Of a DNA stretch of 64,000 nucleotides, positions 10,917 through 23,971 are shown piece after piece. Both the position numbers and the translations under genes were made by a program. The DNA comes from Moringa oleifera (Eukaryota; Streptophyta; Magnoliopsida; Brassicales; Moringaceae). The number at the start of each line of letters is the position of its first letter. Positions within the stretch are counted from its first letter, which is position 1. The notes beneath the pieces are model-generated. The model was not told the origin of the DNA. It did no database searches and worked only from the letters and a program-made list of their open reading frames with translations. The stretch spans positions 1 to 64,000 of the forward strand of contig JAJFZO010000345.1 of assembly GCA_021397835.1 (NCBI GenBank). Direction: 5' to 3'.

Positions 10917-12626
10917 GATGGATAAATTTAAAGTATTATGGTTTTGGAGTGTAGCGATTGATTGTATGTTTGGAAAAACGAAAAAAATAATAGTGGTATC
11001 TAGCTAGTTTTCGAGATAAGCTTTCTATTAAAAGTTAGATGGTTATGGAGCGAAGGTGTGTGGGGTTTATATAGATTATGTACTCGAAAGAAAAAAAAAA
11101 GGGAAAGGTTGTCTAGGGGGATAGGAGTGGAAAATAATTAGAGGAGGATGTGGTTATGAAAAAGAAAAGGAATATTGAAGTTATATAACGATTAGTATTA
11201 GACAAAATAAAAACAACGATATGTGGGCGGTTAGTTTGATAACTAACAAGCAAGTCTTCAAATGGCATATTGTTGAGATAGGATCTTCAAAATTCATTTT
11301 TATCTTAATTTGTCATTCTTATTTCGAATATCGTCAACCTAATCTAGGTTTACTGTTTATCTAGTGATTGCAAAGATTTTCTTTTTATAATTCTCTTAAA
11401 AATTTTGCTTTGAGACGATGATTATATATTTGATTATTGGAAAAGCGAACATGATGTAGCAAGAGAAAAAAATCTAAAATTTTAGATATGCTGTAAATTT
11501 TTACAATGGAACTTCAAAAATAATGTATCAATGAAAAAATGTTTATTAATATTTTTTGATAAGGAACTTTTTTCTGATAGATTTGAATTTTAAACGCGTG
11601 AAGTGGCAATTATATCCCATAGTAATTTGTTATCATTTTTCCATTTCTTCTCTTCTTTTTTTTCTAATCCTCTGTTCGGGCTCTTCTCTAAAGTTACGAT
11701 ATGTTGCTTAATGTGTGACATTCAAAAACAAATTATACAATGATTAATGAAAATAATACATTGTAATTGTAGATAAGAGTTTAGGTGGGACAAAAAAATA
11801 ATACACAAAAATTGTTTTGATGATTAACCATAAAAAGATATAATCATCATTTTTATTTTAAAAATATTCAAGATCAAATTGAGTGAAAAATTTATCTTAT
11901 ATTTATGACTTAGAAATTAAGATAATTTCAAATGATCCCTTGAATTGGTTGGATAAAATTATCCATTAAATTGCTGAATTTATGTAATGTGACCTTTAAT
12001 TTATATCCTCACCACAAGATTAGTGAATTTAAAGGTAACAGTCATTTAAGACCCTAAGTTTTACCTCTTTCTTCTAATAAATCCTAACTTATACAGTGTC
12101 TTCACTTTTATTTATCAATTTAAATAAAAATAAAATTTATGAATAAAAATTTGACAATTAGGTACACTCAAATTAGACTTTTTATAAAAATAAATTTTAA
12201 CTTCAAATTTTTGGTAGAGGTATAGAAATATTCGATAGATACCATCACAAAAAAATTCAAAATTTGTTTTATACTTTAAGTATTTTTTAGTAATTGTTAA
12301 TATTTATTAAATTTTGTTGTTATCGTCTTTTTTGGTCAAAATTTATTGAATATAATGAAAAAGTAAAATAAATAAATATTTAATTATGATAGGAATTAAT
12401 TAATTATTGTACCATTTAAACATGCAAAAAAAAGTAGATTGCAATATTATATTTTTCCTAAAACAATTTTAAAATAAATGATGATTAATTATAATCATAT
12501 AATATATTACATCAAACACATCGTAAGCATAATTTCGATCCTGTACACTGTAATTTAATTCATATTTATTTTACTGAAACAATGCAATCTTATCTTATGT
12601 ATCAAAGAAAGTAAAAGAGAATAGAG

Positions 12627-13196
12627 CTAGCGCATCATGATAGCGAACTCATCAAAGCTGAGGACACCATCGCCGTTTAGATCAAAGGTGTGGATCATAG
12701 CTTTGCAATCATCAAGGGACTTGGACTCGCCTAACCGACAGAGCGTCCTCTTTAAACTAGCTGAGGTTATCCATTCAGTACCGTTGATTGTGTACATCCC
12801 AAAGGCATCCTTCAACTCGCAATCTTTATCCTTTTGGTTGTTGCCTTCACCTTCCATTAGCTTTTGGAATTCATCAAAGTCCAAAAGATTATCTCCATCA
12901 AAATCAAATAATTTGATTGCGTCTTCTGCCTCTTGTCTAGAAAGCTCACCTCCTAACATTACCACACAGCTTTGAAGCTCTGCTGTGGAGATTTTCCCAT
13001 CTCTGTTCTTATCAAAGTAATTGAACACCATTTGCAGTTCATGAAAATTGTTATTGCTGTTGCTGCGAGCGCAGCTACCTCTTGCATCCTTGAACCCACC
13101 CGTAGAGGGAAGAGAATACTTGTCTGTCTTCCTTTTTGGGGATAGTTTTTCGCACAATCTTCGCAAAAGTGATTCCTTTTTCATCTCGAACCTCAT
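12627..13196 (-). CDS. CML37/38/39-type EF-hand protein, copy 6
   Basis: This is an open 189-residue frame with the same protein as copies 2, 4 and 5. The unit, 11392-13672 (2281 bp), is nearly identical to unit 2 across gene and flanks, which points to very recent duplication. TATA box at 13346-13354. Confidence 0.93.
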   Translation of the reverse strand: MRFEMKKESLLRRLCEKLSPKRKTDKYSLPSTGGFKDARGSCARSNSNNNFHELQMVFNYFDKNRDGKISTAELQSCVVMLGGELSRQEAEDAIKLFDFDGDNLLDFDEFQKLMEGEGNNQKDKDCELKDAFGMYTINGTEWITSASLKRTLCRLGESKSLDDCKAMIHTFDLNGDGVLSFDEFAIMMR

Positions 13197-14907
13197 GATG
13201 GATAAATTTAAAGTATTATGGTTTTGGAGTGTAGCGATTGATTGTATGTTTGGAAAAACGAAAAAAATAATAGTGGTATCTAGCTAGTTTTCGAGATAAG
13301 CTTTCTATTAAAAGTTAGATGGTTATGGAGCGAAGGTGTGTGGGGTTTATATAGATTATGTACTCGAAAGAAAAAAAAAAAGGGAAAGGTTGTCTAGGGG
13401 GATAGGAGTGGAAAATAATTAGAGGAGGATGTGGTTATGAAAAAGAAAAGGAATATTGAAGTTATATAACGATTAGTATTAGACAAAATAAAAACAACGA
13501 TATGTGGGCGGTTAGTTTGATAACTAACAAGCAAGTCTTCAAATGGCATATTGTTGAGATAGGATCTTCAAAATTCATTTTTATCTTAATTTGTCATTCT
13601 TATTTCGAATATCGTCAACCTAATCTAGGTTTACTGTTTATCTAGTGATTGCAAAGATTTTCTTTTTATAATTCTCTTAAAAATTTTGCTTTGAGACGAT
13701 GATTATATATTTGATTATTGGAAAAGCGAACATGATGTAGCAAGAGAAAAAAATCTAAAATTTTAGATATGCTGTAAATTTTTACAATGGAACTTCAAAA
13801 ATAATGTATCAATGAAAAAATGTTTATTAATATTTTTTGATAAGGAACTTTTTTCTGATAGATTTGAATTTTAAACGCGTGAAGTGGCAATTATATCCCA
13901 TAGTAATTTGTTATCATTTTTCCATTTCTTCTCTTCTTTTTTTTCTAATCCTCTGTTCGGGCTCTTCTCTAAAGTTACGATATGTTGCTTAATGTGTGAC
14001 ATTCAAAAACAAATTATACAATGATTAATGAAAATAATACATTGTAATTGTAGATAAGAGTTTAGGTGGGACAAAAAAATAATACACAAAAATTGTTTTG
14101 ATGATTAACCATAAAAAGATATAATCATCATTTTTATTTTAAAAATATTCAAGATCAAATTGAGTGAAAAATTTATCTTATATTTATGACTTAGAAATTA
14201 AGATAATTTCAAATGATCCCTTGAATTGGTTGGATAAAATTATCCATTAAATTGCTGAATTTATGTAATGTGACCTTTAATTTATATCCTCACCACAAGA
14301 TTAGTGAATTTAAAGGTAACAGTCATTTAAGACCCTAAGTTTTACCTCTTTCTTCTAATAAATCCTAACTTATACAGTGTCTTCACTTTTATTTATCAAT
14401 TTAAATAAAAATAAAATTTATGAATAAAAATTTGACAATTAGGTACACTCAAATTAGACTTTTTATAAAAATAAATTTTAACTTCAAATTTTTGGTAGAG
14501 GTATAGAAATATTCGATAGATACCATCACAAAAAAATTCAAAATTTGTTTTATACTTTAAGTATTTTTTAGTAATTGTTAATATTTATTAAATTTTGTTG
14601 TTATCGTCTTTTTTGGTCAAAATTTATTGAATATAATGAAAAAGTAAAATAAATAAATATTTAATTATGATAGGAATTAATTAATTATTGTACCATTTAA
14701 ACATGCAAAAAAAAGTAGATTGCAATATTATATTTTTCCTAAAACAATTTTAAAATAAATGATGATTAATTATAATCATATCATATATTACATCAAACAC
14801 ATCGTAAGCATAATTTCGATCCTGTACACTGTAATTTAATTCATATTTATTTTACTGAAACAATGCAATCTTATCTTATGTATCAAAGAAAGTAAAAGAG
14901 AATAGAG

Positions 14908-15477
14908 CTAGCGCATCATGATAGCAAACTCATCAAAGCTGAGGACACCATCGCCGTTTAGATCAAAGGTGTGGATCATAGCTTTGCAATCATCAAGGGA
15001 CTTGGACTCGCCTAACCGACAGAGCATCCTCTTTAAACTAGCTGAGGTTATCCATTCAGTACCGTTGATTGTGTACATCCCAAAGGCATCCTTCAACTCG
15101 CAATCTTTATCCTTTTGGTTGTTGCCTTCACCTTCCATTAGCTTTTGGAATTCATCAAAGTCCAAAAGATTATCTCCATCAAAATCAAATAATTTGATTG
15201 CGTCTTCTGCCTCTTGTCTAGAAAGCTCACCTCCTAACATTACCACACAGCTTTGAAGCTCTGCTGTGGAGATTTTCCCATCTCTGTTCTTATCAAAGTA
15301 ATTGAACACCATTTGCAGTTCATGAAAATTGTTATTGCTGTTGCTGCGAGCGCAGCTACCTCTTGCATCCTTGAACCCACCCGTAGAGGGAAGAGAATAC
15401 TTGTCTGTCTTCCTTTTTGGGGATAGTTTTTCGCACAATCTTCGCAAAAGTGATTCCTTTTTCATCTCGAACCTCAT
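14908..15477 (-). CDS. CML37/38/39-type EF-hand protein, copy 7
   Basis: This is an open 189-residue frame. It differs from copy 2 only by Thr151Met (ACG to ATG, just after the degenerate third loop) and a synonymous change at Phe184. It is the last copy of the young block. About 40-65 bp into the next unit (15990-16019) the sequence switches to the older type. TATA box at 15627-15635. Confidence 0.93.
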   Translation of the reverse strand: MRFEMKKESLLRRLCEKLSPKRKTDKYSLPSTGGFKDARGSCARSNSNNNFHELQMVFNYFDKNRDGKISTAELQSCVVMLGGELSRQEAEDAIKLFDFDGDNLLDFDEFQKLMEGEGNNQKDKDCELKDAFGMYTINGTEWITSASLKRMLCRLGESKSLDDCKAMIHTFDLNGDGVLSFDEFAIMMR

Positions 15478-17177
15478 GATGGATAAATTTAAAGTATTAT
15501 GGTTTTGGAGTGTAGCGATTGATTGTATGTTTGGAAAAACGAAAAAAATAATAGTGGTATCTAGCTAGTTTTCGAGATAAGCTTTCTATTAAAAGTTAGA
15601 TGGTTATGGAGCGAAGGTGTGTGGGGTTTATATAGATTATGTACTCGAAAGAAAAAAAAAAAGGGAAAGGTTGTCTAGGGGGATAGGAGTGGAAAATAAT
15701 TAGAGGAGGATGTGGTTATGAAAAAGAAAAGGAATATTGAAGTTATATAACGATTAGTATTAGACAAAATAAAAACAACGATATGTGGGCGGTTAGTTTG
15801 ATAACTAACAAGCAAGTCTTCAAATGGCATATTGTTGAGATAGGATCTTCAAAATTCATTTTTATCTTAATTTGTCATTCTTATTTCGAATATCGTCAAC
15901 CTAATCTAGGTTTACTGTTTATCTAGTGATTGCAAAGATTTTCTTTATATAATTCTCTTAAAAATTTTGCTTTGAGACGATGATTATATATTTGATTATT
16001 GGAAAAGCGAACATGATGTAACAAGAAAAAAAAATCGAAAATTTTATGTATGCTGTAAATTTTTACAATTGAAAATAATGTATCAATTAAAAAATATTTT
16101 TTAATATTTTTTGATAAGGAACTTTTGTCTGATAGATTTGAATTTTAAACGCGTGATGTGGCAATTATATCCCATAGTAATTTATTATCATTTTTCCATT
16201 TCTTCTTTTATTTTCTAATCCTCCATTACGGCTCTTCCCTAATTTTTCCATATGTTGCTTATTGTGTGACATTCAAGAACAAATTATACAATCATTAATG
16301 AAAATAATACATTGTAATTGTAGATAAGAGTTTAGGTGGGACAAAAAAATAATACAAAAAAATTGTTCCGATGATTAACCATAAAATGTTATAATCATCA
16401 TTTTTATTTTAAAAATATTCAAGATCAAATTGAGTGGAAAATTTATCTTATATTTATGACTTAGAAATTAAGATAATTTCAAATGATCCCTTGAATTGGT
16501 TGGATAAAATTATCCAATAAATTGCCGAATTTATGTAATGTGACCTTTAATTTATATCCTCACCACAAGATTAGTGAACTTAAAAGTAACAGTCATTTAA
16601 GACCCTAAGTTTTACCTCTTTCTTCTAACAAATCCTAACTTATACAGTGTCTTCACTTTTATTTATCAATTTAAATAAAAATAAAATTTATGAATAAAAA
16701 TTTGACAATTAGGTACACTCAAATTAGACTTTTTTTAAAAATAAATTTTAACTTCAAATTTTTGGTAGAGGTATAGAAATATTCGATAGATACCATCACA
16801 AAAAAATTCAAAATTTGTTTTATACTTTAAGTATTTTTTAGTAATTGTTAATATTTATTAAATTTTGTTCGTATCGTCTTTTTTGGTCAAAATTTATTGA
16901 ATATAATGAAAAAGTAAAATAAATAAATATTTAATTATGATAGGAATTAATTAATTATTGTACCATTTAAACATGCAAAAAAAATTAGATTGCAATATTA
17001 TTTTTTTCCTAAAACAATTTTAAAATAAATGATGATTAATTATAATCATATCATATATTCCATCAAACACATCGTAAGCATAATTTCGATCCTGTACACT
17101 GTAATTTAATTCATATTTATTTTACTGAAACAGTGCAATCTTATCCTATGTATCAAGGAAAGTAAAAGAGAATAGAG

Positions 17178-17747
17178 CTAGCGCATCATGATAGCGAACT
17201 CATCAAAGCTGAGGACACCATCGCCGTTTAGATCAAAGGTATGGATCATAGCTTTGCAATCATCAAGGGACTTGGACTCGCCTAACCGACAGAGCGTCCC
17301 CTTTAAACTAGCCGAGGTTATTCATTCAGTACCCTTGATCGTGTACATCCCAAAGGCATCCTTCAACTCGCAATCTTTATCCTTTTGGTTGTTGCCTTCG
17401 CCTTCCATTAGCTTTTGGAATTCATCAAAGTCCAAAAGATTATCTCCATCAAAATCAAATAATTTGATTGCGTCTTCTGCCTCTTATCTAGAAAGCTCGC
17501 CTCCTAACATTACCACACAACTTTGAAGCTCTGCTGCGGAGATTTTCCCATCTCCGTTCTCATCAAAGCAATTGAACACCATTTGCAGTTCAACAATATC
17601 GTTATTGCTGTTATTGCGAGGGCAGCTACCTCTTGCATCCTTGAACCCACCCGTAGAGGGAAGAGAATACTTGTCTGTCTTCCTTTTTGGGGATAGTTTT
17701 TTGCACAATCTTCGCAAAAGTGATTCCTATTTCGTCTCGAACCTCAT
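17178..17747 (-). pseudogene. CML copy 8, three nonsense codons
   Basis: The full 570-bp length is kept with no frameshift, but codon 7 is TAG (Lys in copy 1), codon 88 is TAA (Gln, 17484-17486) and codon 142 is TGA (Trp, 17322-17324). Between the first two stops lies a 77-codon stretch that could start only at a non-ATG codon. The TATA region is retained. It shares the codon-142 stop with copies 9 and 10, so that stop predates the duplication of these three. Confidence 0.9.
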
Positions 17748-19447
17748 GATGGATCAATTTAAAGTATTATGGTTTTGGAGTGTAGCGATTGATTGTATGT
17801 TTGGAAAAACGAAAAAAATAATAGTGGTATCTAGCTAGTTTTCGAGAGAAGCTTTCGATTAGAAGTTAGATAGTTGTGGAGCGAAGGTGTGTGGGGTTTA
17901 TATAGATTATGTACTTGAAAGAAAAAAAAAGAAAAGGTTGACTAGGGGGATAGGAGTGGAAAATAATTAGAGGAGGATGTGGTTATGAAAAAGAAAAGGA
18001 ATATTGAAGTTATATAACGATTAGTATTAGACAAAATAAAAACAACGATATGTAGGTGGTTAGTTTGATAACTAACAAGCAAGTCTTCAAATGGCATATT
18101 GTTGAGATAGGATCTTCAAAATTCATTTTTATCTTAATTTGTCATTCTTATTTCGAATATCGTCAACCTAATCTAGGTTTACTGTTTATCTAGTGATTGC
18201 AAAGATTTTCTTTTCATAATTCTGTTAAAAATTTTGCTTTGAGATGATGATTATATATTTGATTATTGGAAAAGCGAACATGATGTAACAAGAAAAAAAA
18301 ATCTAAAATTTTATGTATGCTGTAAATTTTTACAATTGAAAATGATGTATCAATTAAAAAATATTTTTTAGTATTTTTTGATAAGGAACTTTTGTCTGAT
18401 AGATTTGAATTTTAAACGCGTGATGTGGCAATTATATCCCACAGTAATTTATTATCATTTTTCCATTTCTTCTTCTTTTTTTTTTCTAATCCTCCATTGG
18501 GGCTCTCCTCTAATGTTACGATATGTTGCTTAATGTGTGACATTCAAGAACAAATTATACAATGATTAATAAAAATAATACATTGCAATTGTAGATAAGA
18601 GTTTAGGTGGGACAAAAAAATAATACACAAAAATTGTTCTGATGATTAACCATAAAAAGATATAATCATCATTTTTATTTTAAAAATATTCAAGATCAAA
18701 TTGAGTGGAAAATTTATCTTATATTTATGACTTAGAAATTAAGATAATTTCAAATGATCCCTTGAATTGGTTGGATAAAATTATCCATTAAATTGCCGAA
18801 TTTATGTAATGTGACCTTTAATTTATATCCTCACCACAAGATTAGTGAATTTAAAAGTAACAGTCATTTAAGACCCTAAGTTTTACCTCTTTCTTCTAAC
18901 AAATCCTAACTTATACAGTGTCTTCACTTTTATTTATCAATTTAAATAAAAATAAAATTTATCAATAAAAATTTGACAATTAAGTACACTCAAATTAGAC
19001 TTTTCTAAAAATAAATTTTAACTTCAAATTTTTGGTAGAGGTATAGAAATATTCGATAGATACCATCACAAAAAAATTCAAAATTTGTTTTATACTTTAA
19101 GTATTTTTTAGTAATTGTTAATATTTATTAAATTTTGTTGTTATCGTCTTTTTTGGTCAAAATTTATTGAATATAATGAAAAAGTAAAATAAATAAATAT
19201 TTAATTATGATAGGAATTAATTAATTATTGTACCATTTAAACATGCAAAAAAAATTAGATTGCAATATTATTTTTTTCCTAAAACAATTTTAAAATAAAT
19301 GATGATTAATTATAATCATATCATATATTCCATCAAACACATCGTAAGCATAATTTCGATCCTATACACTGTAATTTAATTCATATTTATTTTAATGAAA
19401 CAGTGCAATCTTATCCTATGTATCAAGGAAAGTAAAAGAGAATAGAG

Positions 19448-20017
19448 CTAGCGCATCATGATAGCGAACTCATCAAAGCTGAGGACACCATCGCCGTTTA
19501 GATCAAAAGTGTGGATCATAGCTTTGCAATCATCAAGGGACTTGGACTCGCCTAACCGACAGAGCGTCCCCTTTAAACTAGCCGAGGTTATTCATTCAGT
19601 ACCCTTGATCGTGTACATCCCAAAGGCATCCTTCAACTCGCAATCTTTATCCTTTTGGTTGTTGCCTTCGCCTTCCATTAGCTTTTGGAATTCATCAAAG
19701 TCCAAAAGATTATCTCCATCAAAATCAAATAATTTGATTGCGTCTTCTGCCTCTTGTCTAGAAAGCTCGCCTCCTAACATTACCACACAACTTTGAAGCT
19801 CTACTGCGGAGATTTTTCCATCTCCGTTCTCATCAAAGCAATTGAACACAATTTGCAGTTCAACAATATCGTTATTGCTGTTGCTGCGAGCGCAGCTACC
19901 TCTTGCATCCTTGAACCCACCCGTAGAGGGAAGAGAATACTTGTCTGTCTTCCTTTTTGGGGATTGTTTTTTGCACAATCTTCGCAAAAGTGATTCCTTT
20001 TTCATCTCGAACCTCAT
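19448..20017 (-). pseudogene. CML copy 9, truncated at codon 142 (141-residue frame remains)
   Basis: The ATG and the first 141 codons are open (19592-20017). Codon 142 is TGA instead of TGG, at 19592-19594. The remaining product would keep the basic N-terminus and EF-hands 1 (DENGDGKISAVE) and 2, and lose hands 3 and 4. The sequence after the stop is still in frame and conserved to the normal stop at 19448. It may be a dead gene or make a two-EF-hand protein. The sequence cannot decide this. Confidence 0.85.
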
Positions 20018-21717
20018 GATGGATAAATTTAAAGTATTATGGTTTTGGAGTGCAGCGATTGATTGTATGTTTGGAAAAACGAGAAAAATAATAGTGGTAT
20101 CTAGCTAGTTTTCGAGAGAAGCTTTCGATTAGAAGTTAGATGGTTGTGGAGCGAAGGTGTGTGGGGTTTATATAGATTATGTACTTGAAAGAAGAAAAAG
20201 GAAAGGTTGTCTAGGGGGATAGGAGTGGAAAATAATTAGAGGAGGATGTGGTTATGAAAAAGAAAAGGAATATTAAAGTTATATAACGATTAGCATTAGA
20301 CAAAATAAAAACAACGATATGTAGGTGGTTAGTTTGATAACTAACAAGCAAGTCTTCAAATGGGATATTGTTGAGATAGGATCTTCAAAATTCATTTTTA
20401 TGTTAATTTGTCATTCTTATTTCGAATATCGTCAACTTAATCTAGGTTTGCTGTTTATCTAGTGATTGCAAAGATTTTCTTTCCATAATTCTCTTAAAAA
20501 TTTTGGTTTGAGGTGATGATTATATATTTGATTATTGGAAAAGCGAACATGATGTAACAAGAAAAAAAAATTGAAAATTTTATGTATGCTGTAAATTTTT
20601 ACAATTGAAAATAATGTATCAATTAAAAAATATTTTTTAATATTTTTTGATAAGGAACTTTTGTCTGATAGATTTGAATTTTAAACGCGTGATGTGGCAA
20701 TTATATCCCACAGTAATTTATTATCATTTTTCCTTTTCTTCTTCTTTTTTTTTCTAATCCTCCATTGGGGCTCTCCTCTAATGTTACGATATGTTACTTA
20801 ATGTGTGACATTCAAGAACAAATTATACAATGATTCATAAAAATAATACATTGCAATTGTAGATAAAAGTTTAGGTGGGACAAAAAAATAATACATGAAA
20901 ATTGTTCTGATGATTAACCATAAAAAGATATAATCATCATTTTTATTTTAAAAATATTCAAGATCAAATTGAGTGGAAAATTTATCTTATATTTATGACT
21001 TAGAAATTAAGATAATTTCAAATGATCCCTTGAATTGGTTAGATAAAATTATCCATTAAATTGTTGAATTTATGTAATGTGACCTTTAATTTATATCCTC
21101 ACCACAAGATTAGTGAATTTAAAAGTAACAGTCATTTAAGACCCTAAGTTTTACCTCTTTCTTCTAATAAATCGTAACTTCTACAGTGTCTTCACTTTTA
21201 TTTATCAATTTAAATAAAAATAAAATTTATCAATGAAAATTCGACAATTAGGTACACTCAAATTAGTCTTTTTTTAAAAATAAATTTTAACTTCAAATTT
21301 TTGGTAGAGGTATAGAAATATTCGATAGATACCATCACAAAAAAATTCAAAATTTGTTTTATACTTTAAGTATTTTTTAATAATTGTTAATATTTATTAA
21401 ATTTTGTTCTTGTCATCTTTTTTGGTCAAAATTTATTGAATATAATGAAAAAGTAAAATAAATAAATATTTAATTATGATAGGAATTAATTAATTATTGT
21501 ACCATTTAAACATGCAAAAAAAAATTAGATATCAATATTATTTTTTTCCTAAAACAATTTTAAAATAAATGATGATTAATTATAATCATATCATATATTC
21601 CATCAAACACATCGTAAGCATAATTTCGATCCTGTACATTATAATTTAATTCATATTTATTTTATTGAAACAGTGCAATCTTATCCTATGTATCAAGGAA
21701 AGTAAAAGAGAATAGAG

Positions 21718-22279
21718 CTAGTGCATCATGATAGCGAACTCCTCAAAGCTGAGGACACCATCCCCGTTTAGATCAAAAGTATGGATCATAGCTTTGCAAT
21801 CATCAAGGGACTTGGACTCGCCTAACCGACAGAGCGTCCCCTTTAAACTAGCCGAGGTTATTCATTCAGTACCCTTGATCGTGTACATCCCAAAGGCATC
21901 CTTCAACTCCAAATCTTTATCCTCTTGGTTGTTGCCTTCACCTTCCATTAGCTTTTGGAATTCATCAAAGTCCAAATGATTGTCTCCATTCAAATCAAAT
22001 AATTTGGTTGCCTCTTTTGCCTCTTGTTGGGAAAGCCCGCCTCTTAACATAACTTTGAAGCTCTGCGGCGGAGATATTCACATCTCCATTCTCATCAAAG
22101 TAATTGAACACCATTTGCAGTTCATCAATATCGTTATTACTACTGCTGTGGGCGCAACTACCTCTTGGATCCTTGGATCCAGCCGTAGAAGGAAGAGAAT
22201 ACTTGTCTGTCTTCCTTTCTGGGGATAGTTTTTTGCATAATCTTCGCAAAAGTGATTCCTTCTTCGTCTTGAACCTCAT
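21718..22279 (-). pseudogene. CML copy 10, 8-bp deletion plus nonsense codon
   Basis: An 8-bp deletion near 22050, after the ELQSY segment, shifts the frame. The first frame ends after 94 residues with an out-of-frame tail. The downstream frame (21862-22050) resumes with EF-hand 2 and ends at the codon-142 TGA shared with copies 8 and 9. EF-hand 1 has Val in place of the invariant loop Gly (DENGDVNISAAE), so it was losing constraint. The TATA region reads CTGTATAAA. Confidence 0.9.
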
Positions 22280-23971
22280 GATAGATCAGTCTAAAGTGTT
22301 ATGGTTTTTTAGTCTAACGATTGATTGTATATTTGGAGAAATGAAGAAAAATAAAAGTGGTATCTAGCTAGTATTTGAGAGAAGTTTTGACTGAAAGTTT
22401 GATGGTTATGGAGCGAAGGTCTGTGGGGTTTATACAGATTATGCACTCGAAAGAAAAAAAGGAATAGGTTGTCAAGTGGGATAAGGGGTGAAAAATACCT
22501 AGAGGAGGATATGGTTATGAAAGAGAAAAAGAATATTGAAGTTTAATAATGATTAGCATTGGACAAAATAGAAACAACGGTATGTAGGTAATTAGTTTGA
22601 TAACTAACAAGCAAGTCTTCAAATTTAAGATAGGATCTTCAAAAATTCATTTTTATCTTAATTTGTCATTCTTATTTTAGATATCATCAACCTAATCTAG
22701 GTTTACTATTTATCTAGTGATTGCAAAGATTTTATTTTTATAGTTCTCTCAAAAATTTTCTTTTAAGGTGATGATTATATATTTGATTATTGGAGAAGCA
22801 AACTTGTTGTAACAAGAAAACAAATCTAAAATTTTATGTATATGTAAATTTTTACAATGGAACTTCAAAAATAATGTATCAAATAAAAAACATTTATTAA
22901 TATTTTTTGATAAAGAACTTTTGTTTGATAGATTTGAATTTTAAACGCATGAAGTGGCAATTATATCCCATAGTAATTTATTATCAATTTTCAATTTCTT
23001 CTTTTTTTTTCTAATCCTCCAATAGGGCTCTTCTCTAATGTATGATATGTTGCTTAATGTGTGACATTCAAGAACAAATTATACAATGATTAATGAAAAT
23101 AATACATTGTAATTGTAGATAAGACCTTAGGTAGGATAAAAAATAATACATAAAAATTATTGTGATGATTAACCATAAAAGGATATAATCATCATTTTTA
23201 TTTTAAAAATATTCAAGAAAAAATTGAGTGAAAATTTTATTTCATATTTATGACTTAGAAATTAAGATAATTGTAAATTATCCCTTGAATTAGTTGGATA
23301 AAATTATCCATTAAATTGATAAATTTAAGTAATGTGATTTAATTTATATCAACATCACAAAATTAGTGAATTTAAAAGCAACAGTCATTTAGGACCCTAA
23401 GTTTTGCCTCTTGTCTTCTAATAAATCCTAACTTATACAATGTCTCCACTTTTATTTGTCAATTTAAATAAAAATAAAATTTATCAATAAAAATTTGACA
23501 ATTAAGCATATTCAAATTAATTATTTTTAAAAAATAAATTTTCACTTCAAAATTTATGTAGAGGATAGAAATATTCGGTAGATACTGTCACGAGAAAATT
23601 CAAAATTTGTTATATGCATTATTAAGTATTTTTTAGTAATTGTTAATATTTATTAAATTTTTTTGTTATCGTCTTTTCTGGTCAAAATTTAATGAAGTAC
23701 AATGGAAATGTAAAATAAATAAATGTTTAATTATAATATCAACTAATTAATTATTACACCTTTAAACTCGTAAAAAAATTAGATTGTATTATTACTTTTT
23801 TCTCAAAACAATTTTAAAATAAATGATGATTAATTTTAATCATATCATATATTACATCAAACACATAGTAAACATAATTTCGATCCTATATAATGTAATT
23901 TGATTTATATTTATTTTACAAAAACAATGCAATCTTATCCTATATATCAATGAAAGCTAAAAAGAATAGAG

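Noticed and set aside
1..15953. Possible assembly artefact duplicating one unit
   Set aside because: Units differ in length (2272-2283 bp), in specific codons and in mosaic patches, so they are distinct copies. Exact copy number still needs long reads.
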